Shown here piece by piece: positions 46,131 through 51,712 of a stretch of 51,712 bases of DNA. Both the position numbers and the translations under genes were made by a program. Below the pieces are notes generated by a model. The model was not told the origin of the DNA, did not search any database, and saw nothing but the letters and a program-made list of their open reading frames with translations. Numbering within the stretch: the first letter of the stretch is position 1; every line of letters starts with the position of its first letter. The stretch covers positions 1-51,712 of the forward strand of contig JBGCDD010000125.1 of the NCBI GenBank assembly GCA_045105075.1, in the 5' to 3' direction. Source of the stretch: JBGCDD01 sp045105075 (GTDB lineage Bacteria > Pseudomonadota > Alphaproteobacteria > Rhodobacterales > Rhodobacteraceae).

Positions 46131-47024
46131 ATGTCAAAAGACCTTATGAGCAAACAGATGACATCGGCCGGCGGGTTCATTGCCGCATTGGATCAAAGCG
46201 GTGGTTCGACGCCCAAAGCCTTGAAATTGTACGGGGTTGAAGAAAACGAATACAGCTCGGACGCCGAGATGTTCGACATGATCCACGCCATGCGCACCCG
46301 GATCATCAAATCCCCCGCCTTCACCGGCAGCCATATCGTCGGTGCGATCCTGTTTGAACAAACCATGGACCGCGACATCGACGGCACGCCCACATCGCAA
46401 TACCTGTGGGACACGCGCCAGGTGGTGCCGTTTCTGAAGATCGACAAGGGCCTTGAAGAGGCCAGCGACGGCGTAAAGCTGATGAAGCCGATGCCGGGCC
46501 TTGATGACTTGCTGGCGCGCGCCGCTGGCCTGGGCGTGTTTGGCACCAAGATGCGCTCGGTTGTGGATGCGGCCTCGCCCAGCGGTGTTGCCGCGATTGT
46601 GGCGCAGCAGTTCGAGATCGCCGCACAGGTTCTCGGCCACGGATTGATGCCGATCATCGAACCCGAGGTGACCATCTCGATCGCGGACAAAGCCGATGCC
46701 GAAGCGTTGTTGCTGGCCGAGATCACCCGCCACCTTGATGCGTTGCCCGCCGATCAACAGGTGATGCTGAAGCTGACCCTGCCCGAGGTCGAAAACCTGT
46801 ATAAGCCGCTGGTCGACCACCCCCGCGTGATGCGCGTTGTCGCGCTGTCGGGCGGCTACAACCGCACCGAGGCCAACACCCGACTGTCCCATAATACCGG
46901 CGTGATCGCATCGTTCTCGCGCGCGCTGACCGAAGGGTTGTCGGCGGGTCAGTCCGATGCTGATTTCGACACGACATTGGAAGCAACCATCAAAAGCATC
47001 CACGCCGCCTCAATCGCCGGCTAA
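46131..47024 (+). CDS. Fructose-bisphosphate aldolase, class I
   Basis: About 297 residues. It cleaves fructose-1,6-bisphosphate or condenses triose phosphates via a Schiff base. Typical class I stretches are AGGFIAALDQSGGSTPKAL, VVPFLKIDKGLEE, and VMLKLTLPEVENLYKPL, with lysines in the expected active-site strands. Start is uncertain: ATG at 46131 or a GTG at 46119, neither with a strong ribosome site. With tkt, gap and pgk in the same window it belongs to central sugar metabolism; a class I enzyme needs no metal. Preceded by the unknown exported protein. Confidence 0.93.
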   Translation: MSKDLMSKQMTSAGGFIAALDQSGGSTPKALKLYGVEENEYSSDAEMFDMIHAMRTRIIKSPAFTGSHIVGAILFEQTMDRDIDGTPTSQYLWDTRQVVPFLKIDKGLEEASDGVKLMKPMPGLDDLLARAAGLGVFGTKMRSVVDAASPSGVAAIVAQQFEIAAQVLGHGLMPIIEPEVTISIADKADAEALLLAEITRHLDALPADQQVMLKLTLPEVENLYKPLVDHPRVMRVVALSGGYNRTEANTRLSHNTGVIASFSRALTEGLSAGQSDADFDTTLEATIKSIHAASIAG

Positions 47025-47036
47025 ACCTACCCGAAA

Positions 47037-47064
47037 ACAGGGATTCCCAAGCGGGAGTCCCTGT
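47037..47064 (+). other. Strong stem-loop between aldolase and ftsB
   Basis: acagggattccc pairs with gggagtccctgt over 12 positions (one G-U) around an aagc loop, 12 bases after the aldolase stop. No clean U-run follows (gtcatag), so it may be a Rho-aided terminator or a 3'-end stabiliser rather than a simple intrinsic terminator. Confidence 0.6.
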
Positions 47065-47115
47065 GTCATAGTCCCTGGAAACGCCCGTGATAAGGGCGCA
47101 ACCCGAGGCCGAGCC

Positions 47116-47415
47116 GTGACCAGATCCAACCGCCCCAGTTTTGGCGCGCTGCTGTTTTTTGCAGTGGCTTTTGCGCTGAGCACCTATTTTACTTTCGCCG
47201 CCGTTCAGGGGGATTTCGGGCTGTTCCGCCGCGTGGAAATCGCCGCCGAGGCCGACATGCTGACCCGCGAACTGGCCCGGCTGCAGGGAGAGATCGACGC
47301 GATTGAAAATCTCACACGGCGCCTGTCGGATGACTACCTTGATCTGGATCTGCTGGACGAACAGGCCCGCTCGGTTCTGGGTTTGTTGCGCGCTGACGAA
47401 ATCGTCATTCGCTAG
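47116..47415 (+). CDS. ftsB: Septum formation initiator FtsB/DivIC family protein
   Basis: A 99-residue bitopic protein: short cytosolic N-terminus, one membrane helix (about residues 9-28, FGALLFFAVAFALSTYFTF), then a periplasmic coiled coil (residues 38-70, LTRELARLQGEIDAIENLTR) and the typical end DYLDLDLLDEQARSVLGLL. FtsB links FtsL and FtsQ in the divisome and helps activate septal wall synthesis. GTG start at 47116; the frame is open upstream into the aldolase 3' end, but the family begins at the chosen site. Positioned just ahead of the pdh operon. Confidence 0.92.
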   Translation: MTRSNRPSFGALLFFAVAFALSTYFTFAAVQGDFGLFRRVEIAAEADMLTRELARLQGEIDAIENLTRRLSDDYLDLDLLDEQARSVLGLLRADEIVIR

Positions 47416-47513
47416 AACGTCCGTTCACGTCCCCAGACTGACGCGTATGGCAGAGTATCGGCGGCCCAAGGTTAAGGCCGGGCACATTAAGATCGCAATT
47501 CCCCCTCGCCACT

Positions 47514-47541
47514 TTGACAATTATCGGTTAGAATATAGTTT
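47514..47541 (+). promoter_or_regulatory. Candidate promoter of the pdh operon
   Basis: A perfect TTGACA (47514-47519) is followed after 16 bases by TAGTTT (47536-47541), an acceptable minus-10. The implied start would be near 47548, about 33 bases before pdhA. The minus-10 is embedded in a palindrome. Confidence 0.55.
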
Positions 47542-47553
47542 ACCACTAAACTA
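47536..47553. promoter_or_regulatory. Perfect palindrome, candidate operator for pdhABC
   Basis: TAGTTTA-CCAC-TAAACTA: two exact 7-base half-sites around 4 bases, overlapping the candidate minus-10 and transcription start. The site is AT-rich in a GC-rich genome and lies 28 bases before pdhA. A dimeric repressor sensing pyruvate or redox state is the obvious idea; the protein is unknown to me, and no regulator gene adjoins it. Confidence 0.55.
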
Positions 47554-47580
47554 GTTTCACCGGAACCGGGGAGATCGTCG

Positions 47581-48585
47581 ATGGCCGCACGCAAACCTGC
47601 CAAGAAAACAAACGTTTCGGCAGAAGATCTGCTGCACTATTATCGCGAAATGCTGCTGATCAGACGGTTTGAGGAAAAGGCCGGCCAGCTTTATGGCATG
47701 GGTCTTATCGGCGGGTTCTGCCATCTTTACATCGGGCAAGAAGCAGTTGTGGTCGGGCTGGAAGCGGCGGCAGAAGAGGGCGACAAACGCATCACATCCT
47801 ACCGCGATCATGGTCATATGCTGGCCTGTGGCATGGACCCAAACGGGGTGATGGCCGAACTGACCGGACGCGAAGGCGGCTATTCCAAAGGCAAGGGTGG
47901 CTCGATGCATATGTTCAGCCGCGAAAAGCATTTTTACGGCGGTCACGGCATCGTTGGCGCGCAGGTGCCGCTGGGCGCAGGACTGGCTTTTGCGGACAAA
48001 TACAACGACAACGGCCGCGTGACCTTCACCTATTTTGGCGATGGCGCGGCCAATCAGGGCCAGGTGTACGAGACCTTCAACATGGCCGCCCTCTGGCAAC
48101 TTCCGTGCATTTTTGTCATTGAAAACAACCAGTACGCGATGGGCACGTCGCAACAGCGTTCGACCTCATCGGCGGAAATCTGGGAACGGGGCAAGGCCTT
48201 TGGCATCCCCGGTGAAGCGGTGGATGGTATGGATGTGCTGGCGGTGAAGTCAGCCGGTGAAACCGCTGTGGCCCACGCGCGGTCTGGCAAGGGGCCCTAC
48301 ATTCTGGAAATCAAAACCTATCGCTATCGCGGCCATTCCATGTCGGATCCGGCCAAGTACCGAACCCGCGAAGAAGTGCAGAAAATGCGCGAGGAACGGG
48401 ATCCGATCGAGCAGGTGCGCGCGATGCTGCTTGCTGGCAAACACGCCACCGAAGATCAGCTGAAAGCCATCGACAAAGACATCAAGGCCGTGGTCAACGC
48501 CTCGGCCGAGTTTGCCAAGAACAGTCCAGAACCGGATCTGGGCGAACTCTGGACAGACATCTACGCCGAAAACGCCAGCGCATAA
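47581..48585 (+). CDS. pdhA: Pyruvate dehydrogenase E1 component, alpha subunit
   Basis: E1 alpha binds thiamine diphosphate and, with the beta subunit, decarboxylates pyruvate and acetylates lipoyl groups of E2. The 334-residue protein shows LIRRFEEKAGQLYGMGLIGG, the cofactor motif GDGAANQGQVYETFNMAALW ending in ENNQYAMGTS, and the phosphorylation-loop equivalent YRYRGHSMSDPAKYRTREE. ATG at 47581 with ggggag 7 bases upstream. First gene of pdhABC, 12 bases from pdhB, behind a likely regulated promoter. Confidence 0.97.
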   Translation: MAARKPAKKTNVSAEDLLHYYREMLLIRRFEEKAGQLYGMGLIGGFCHLYIGQEAVVVGLEAAAEEGDKRITSYRDHGHMLACGMDPNGVMAELTGREGGYSKGKGGSMHMFSREKHFYGGHGIVGAQVPLGAGLAFADKYNDNGRVTFTYFGDGAANQGQVYETFNMAALWQLPCIFVIENNQYAMGTSQQRSTSSAEIWERGKAFGIPGEAVDGMDVLAVKSAGETAVAHARSGKGPYILEIKTYRYRGHSMSDPAKYRTREEVQKMREERDPIEQVRAMLLAGKHATEDQLKAIDKDIKAVVNASAEFAKNSPEPDLGELWTDIYAENASA

Positions 48586-48597
48586 GGGGCACTGATC

Positions 48598-49956
48598 ATG
48601 GCAACCAACATTCTCATGCCCGCCCTGTCGCCCACGATGGAAGAAGGCACGCTGGCCAAATGGCTGGTCAAAGCCGGTGACACTGTCGCTGCCGGCGATC
48701 TTTTGGCCGAGATCGAAACCGACAAGGCCACAATGGAATTTGAAGCGGTTGATGAAGGTGTGATCGGCGAACTGCTGATCCCCGAAGGGCGCGAAGGCGT
48801 CAAGGTCAACACCGCCATCGCGACACTTCTGATCGATGGCGAAACCGCCGCTCCGGCTCCGGAGGCGCCAAAGGCGTCCGACGCGGCCGTCAAGGCGGCC
48901 CCAACGGGGTCAGCCGCGCCGGCCGCCCCTGCCCCCACGCCCGACACCACCCCGGACTGGCCCGAGGGCACGCCGCTCAAACCGCAAACCGTGCGCGAGG
49001 CCTTGCGCGACGCCATGGCCGAAGAAATGCGCGCCAATCCCGATGTGTTCCTGATGGGCGAAGAGGTCGGCGAATACCAGGGGGCGTACAAAATCAGCCA
49101 AGGCCTGCTGGATGAATTTGGCGCCAAACGCATCATCGACACGCCGATCACCGAACATGGCTTTGCCGGCATCGCCACCGGCGCCGCTTTTGGCGGTTTG
49201 CGCCCCATTGTCGAATTCATGACATTCAACTTCGCCATGCAAGCCATTGACCAAATTATCAATTCCGCGGCAAAGACCCTCTATATGTCAGGCGGCCAAA
49301 TGGGCGCGCCGATGGTGTTCCGGGGTCCCAACGGCGCCGCCGCCCGCGTTGGGGCGCAACACAGCCAGGATTACGCCGCCTGGTATATGCAAATTCCCGG
49401 GTTGAAAGTGGCGATGCCCTATTCCGCATCCGACGCCAAAGGTCTGCTGAAAAGCGCCATCCGAGATCCAAATCCTGTGGTGTTTCTGGAAAACGAAATC
49501 CTCTACGGACGCAGCTTTGATGTGCCCGACGTTGATGATTACACCGTGCCCTTCGGCAAAGCCCGCATCTGGCGCAGCGGCGAGGATGTTACTCTGGTCA
49601 GCTTTGGCATTGGCATGAAATATGCGCTCGAGGCCGCTGACGCACTGGCACAGGATGGCATAAACGCCGAAGTGATCGACCTCAGAACCCTGCGCCCGAT
49701 GGACACCGCAACCGTGATCGCCAGTGTGCAAAAAACCAACCGATGTGTGACAGTCGAAGAAGGCTGGCCCCAGGGCTCGGTCGGCGGCTATATCTCATCG
49801 GTGATCATGCAGCAGGCGTTTGATTTTCTGGATGCCCCGGTGATCACCTGCACCGGCAAGGACGTGCCCATGCCCTATGCCGCCAACCTGGAAAAACTCG
49901 CGCTGATCACCACCCAAGACGTGATCGACGCTGTGAAAACTGTGACCTATCGGTAA
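48598..49956 (+). CDS. pdhB: Pyruvate dehydrogenase E1 component, beta subunit, with N-terminal lipoyl domain
   Basis: A 452-residue E1 beta carrying an extra lipoyl domain (residues 1-80; lipoyl Lys43 in EIETDKATMEFE), an Ala/Pro linker (about 85-120), and then the E1 beta catalytic fold (LREALRDAMAEEMRANPDVF, GFAGIATGAAFGGLRPIVEF, LRTLRPMDTATV). A lipoylated E1 beta is known from alphaproteobacteria. The lipoyl domain closely matches that of the following E2, and 47 bases of linker DNA are near-identical (see repeat entries). Forms the alpha2-beta2 E1 with PdhA. Confidence 0.97.
   Translation: MATNILMPALSPTMEEGTLAKWLVKAGDTVAAGDLLAEIETDKATMEFEAVDEGVIGELLIPEGREGVKVNTAIATLLIDGETAAPAPEAPKASDAAVKAAPTGSAAPAAPAPTPDTTPDWPEGTPLKPQTVREALRDAMAEEMRANPDVFLMGEEVGEYQGAYKISQGLLDEFGAKRIIDTPITEHGFAGIATGAAFGGLRPIVEFMTFNFAMQAIDQIINSAAKTLYMSGGQMGAPMVFRGPNGAAARVGAQHSQDYAAWYMQIPGLKVAMPYSASDAKGLLKSAIRDPNPVVFLENEILYGRSFDVPDVDDYTVPFGKARIWRSGEDVTLVSFGIGMKYALEAADALAQDGINAEVIDLRTLRPMDTATVIASVQKTNRCVTVEEGWPQGSVGGYISSVIMQQAFDFLDAPVITCTGKDVPMPYAANLEKLALITTQDVIDAVKTVTYR
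48879..48925 (+). repeat. Linker repeat shared by pdhB and pdhC, copy 1
   Basis: 47 bases identical to 50274-50320 except at two positions. They encode DAAVKAAPTGSAAPA in pdhB and DAAVKAAPKGSAAQA in pdhC. Such DNA identity in a low-constraint linker, greater than in the lipoyl domains beside it, suggests recent gene conversion. Confidence 0.8.
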
Positions 49957-49965
49957 GGATCCCTC

Positions 49966-51240
49966 ATGCCTATTGAAATCCTCATGCCCGCCCTGTCCCC
50001 CACCATGGAAGAGGGCACATTGGCCAAATGGTTGGTCAAACCCGGCGATGTCGTCAATGCAGGTGACCTGCTGGCCGAGATCGAAACCGACAAAGCCACA
50101 ATGGAATTCGAAGCCGTCGACGAAGGCACAATTGGCGACATCCTGATTGCCGAAGGCACCGAAGGCATAAAGGTCAATACAGCAATCGCCACTCTGATCG
50201 GTGACGACGACGCAGCACCCGCTGAAAGTCCACGCTCCAAGATCGAAGCAGTGCCGGAGCGGCCGCAGGCAAGCGACGCGGCCGTCAAGGCGGCCCCAAA
50301 GGGGTCAGCCGCGCAGGCCGCCGCCACACCCAATCCGCCCCGGATCTTCGCAACGCCATTGGCCCGCCGCCTTGCAAGTCAAAGAGGTCTCGATCTTGGT
50401 CAGATCACCGGGTCTGGCCCGCGCGGCCGTATCGTTCGCGACGACGTGCTCAGTGCGACCCAAACAACGCCCGCTCCGCAGCCTCAAATCGCACCTGTCG
50501 CGGGCACCGCGCCCTCCAGCACCCCAATTGCGCAAATCTATCAGGACCGCCCGCATCAGGTGATTGCGCTGAATGGTATGCGCAAAACCATCGCAAACCG
50601 GCTTACCGAGGCCAAACAGACGATCCCGCACTTCTATTTGCGCCGCGACGTGCGCCTGGATGCACTGCTGGCCTTCCGCGCCGATCTGAACGCACAGCTC
50701 AAGCCGCGCGATATCAAACTCAGCCTAAATGATTTTGTGATCAAAGCCTGCGCCATTGCGCTGCAAATGGTGCCCGAGGCCAACGCCGTCTGGGGCGGAG
50801 ATCACATATTGCAACTCACCCCATCGGATGTGGCCGTCGCCGTGGCAATCGAAGGCGGGCTTTTCACCCCCGTCCTGACCGATGCGCACAGCAAATCCCT
50901 CACCGTGTTGTCTGCAGAGATGAAAGACCTCGCCGCCCGCGCCCGTGAGCGCAAACTGGCACCGCACGAATATCAGGGCGGCAGCTTTGCCATTTCAAAT
51001 CTGGGCATGTTCGGGATTGAGAATTTCGACGCCGTGATCAACCCGCCACATGGCGCCATCCTCGCGGTGGGCGCCGGCGTCAAGAAACCGGTTGTCTCGC
51101 CTGAGGGCGATATTGAAACCGCAACTGTGATGTCGCTGACCTTGTCGGTGGATCACCGGGTGATTGACGGCGCGCTTGGCGCCCAATTGCTGGGCGCCAT
51201 CGTCGACAATCTGGAGCAGCCCCTGACCATGCTGGTCTAA
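49966..51240 (+). CDS. pdhC: Pyruvate dehydrogenase E2 component, dihydrolipoamide acetyltransferase
   Basis: E2 is the core of the complex, moving acetyl from its lipoyl arm to CoA. The 424 residues comprise one lipoyl domain (1-80; Lys43 in EIETDKATMEFE), a linker, the peripheral-subunit-binding domain (about 125-160, FATPLARRLASQRGLDLGQI then GSGPRGRIVRDDV) and the acyltransferase domain ending with SVDHRVIDGALGAQ, where DHRxxDG is the catalytic motif. Starts 9 bases after pdhB. E3 is not in this operon; lpdA at 28.6 kb could supply it. Confidence 0.97.
   Translation: MPIEILMPALSPTMEEGTLAKWLVKPGDVVNAGDLLAEIETDKATMEFEAVDEGTIGDILIAEGTEGIKVNTAIATLIGDDDAAPAESPRSKIEAVPERPQASDAAVKAAPKGSAAQAAATPNPPRIFATPLARRLASQRGLDLGQITGSGPRGRIVRDDVLSATQTTPAPQPQIAPVAGTAPSSTPIAQIYQDRPHQVIALNGMRKTIANRLTEAKQTIPHFYLRRDVRLDALLAFRADLNAQLKPRDIKLSLNDFVIKACAIALQMVPEANAVWGGDHILQLTPSDVAVAVAIEGGLFTPVLTDAHSKSLTVLSAEMKDLAARARERKLAPHEYQGGSFAISNLGMFGIENFDAVINPPHGAILAVGAGVKKPVVSPEGDIETATVMSLTLSVDHRVIDGALGAQLLGAIVDNLEQPLTMLV
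50274..50320 (+). repeat. Linker repeat shared by pdhB and pdhC, copy 2
   Basis: Second copy of the 47-base segment (two mismatches to 48879-48925), located between the lipoyl and subunit-binding domains of pdhC. Same reading frame in both genes. Confidence 0.8.
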
Positions 51241-51249
51241 GGCGTGGCG

Positions 51250-51712
51250 CTATTGCGCCAATAGCTGGTTCATACTGATAGAGGGCTGATCGCATCCCGC
51301 TTCGCCCACGATCTTGGCTGGGATGCCCGCGACAGTCTTGCAGGTTGGAACCTCTGCCAACACCACCGATCCCGCCGCAATGCGACTGCATGCACCAACC
51401 GTGATGTTTCCCAACACTTTCGCCCCGGCCCCAATCAACACACCGTCGCCAATCTTGGGATGGCGATCTTCCTCTTCCTTGCCCGTGCCGCCCAACGTCA
51501 CTGAATGCAACATCGATACATTGTCGCCGACAACCGCCGTTTCGCCAATCACGATGGAATGGGCGTGGTCAATCATAATGCCCTTGCCGATCCGCGCATT
51601 CGGGTGAATGTCGACGCCAAAGATCTCAGACACGCGCATCTGAAAGAAATAAGCCAGGTCGTGCTGACCCCTGCGCCACAGCCAATGACCAATTCGATAG
51701 GCCTGCATCGCC
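51250..51712 (-). CDS. cysE: Serine O-acetyltransferase CysE, C-terminal part
   Basis: CysE acetylates serine with acetyl-CoA, the first step of cysteine synthesis. The frame runs off the right edge; about the last 153 residues are seen. It shows QAYRIGHWLWRRGQHDLAYF, the left-handed beta-helix hexapeptide part (DIHPNARIGKGIMIDHAHSI, VIGETAVVGDNVSMLHSVTL, GGTGKEEEDRHPKIGDGVLI) and GAGAKVLGNITVGACSRIAA, with the catalytic His in MIDHAH. Convergent with pdhC, whose stop is only 9 bases away; the hexamer-palindrome tggcgc-tatt-gcgcca at 51245-51260 lies at the join. Confidence 0.95.
   Translation of the reverse strand, partial: AMQAYRIGHWLWRRGQHDLAYFFQMRVSEIFGVDIHPNARIGKGIMIDHAHSIVIGETAVVGDNVSMLHSVTLGGTGKEEEDRHPKIGDGVLIGAGAKVLGNITVGACSRIAAGSVVLAEVPTCKTVAGIPAKIVGEAGCDQPSISMNQLLAQ

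Overview
This window looks like chromosomal DNA of a Rhodobacteraceae alphaproteobacterium of the Roseobacter group. The support is GC-rich coding with strong third-position bias, VPLPA-CTERM surface proteins, a lipoyl-bearing pyruvate dehydrogenase E1 beta, the tkt / gap / pgk / class I aldolase set, and the gene order zapA - coiled-coil protein - tkt. Genus is not resolvable by eye. I see no phage, insertion sequence, CRISPR array, rRNA or tRNA.

Layout. 1-4016: end of purL, a BolA-Grx4 pair for Fe-S handling, and an acyl-CoA synthetase. 4017-5029: about 1 kb without a convincing gene, carrying two inverted copies of a dispersed repeat and a foldable segment just after zapA. 5030-12830: zapA with a coiled-coil partner, tkt, two related small membrane proteins, a DUF808 protein, gap with a 47-residue membrane microprotein, coaD and a CBS-domain protein. 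12892-20464: valine catabolism (LysR regulator, mmsA, acyl-CoA dehydrogenase, and an ORF that joins 3-hydroxyisobutyryl-CoA hydrolase to 3-hydroxyisobutyrate dehydrogenase in frame), interrupted by two opposite-strand VPLPA-CTERM genes, with a third just after it. 21414-28475: a choice-of-anchor L / Hint protein, uvrA, an MFS transporter with a methyltransferase, and a fourth VPLPA-CTERM protein. 28597-33857: lpdA, a lipoprotein SGNH hydrolase, a DUF924 protein, an MFS transporter and queA. 33899-40657: a large AsmA/YhdP-like protein, Bcp peroxiredoxin, a DUF455 protein, and an overlapping M23 peptidase-bactofilin pair. 40939-47415: a DUF3179 protein, two overlapping cyclophilins, pgk, an unknown exported protein, class I aldolase and ftsB. 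47514-51712: the pdhABC operon behind a promoter with a perfect palindrome, then the end of cysE.

How it fits together. Central carbon metabolism is heavily represented (tkt, gap, pgk, aldolase, pdhABC, lpdA). Valine carbon would pass from isobutyryl-CoA to propionyl-CoA through the 13.9-20.5 kb genes. Envelope and division functions (zapA, ftsB, M23-bactofilin, AsmA-like) and at least four sorted surface proteins make up most of the rest.

Most notable observations: the stop-less junction between the hydrolase and mmsB (two consecutive valine enzymes in one 638-codon frame, with the internal ribosome site kept); a probable CTG start in a CTGA overlap for the SGNH lipoprotein; the palindrome over the pdh promoter; near-identical linker DNA in pdhB and pdhC; the repeat family at 4.8 and 40.8 kb; the gap-linked microprotein; and the Asp-to-Ala change in the GAPDH cofactor pocket. 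No single cassette stands out as a wholly new multi-gene system.
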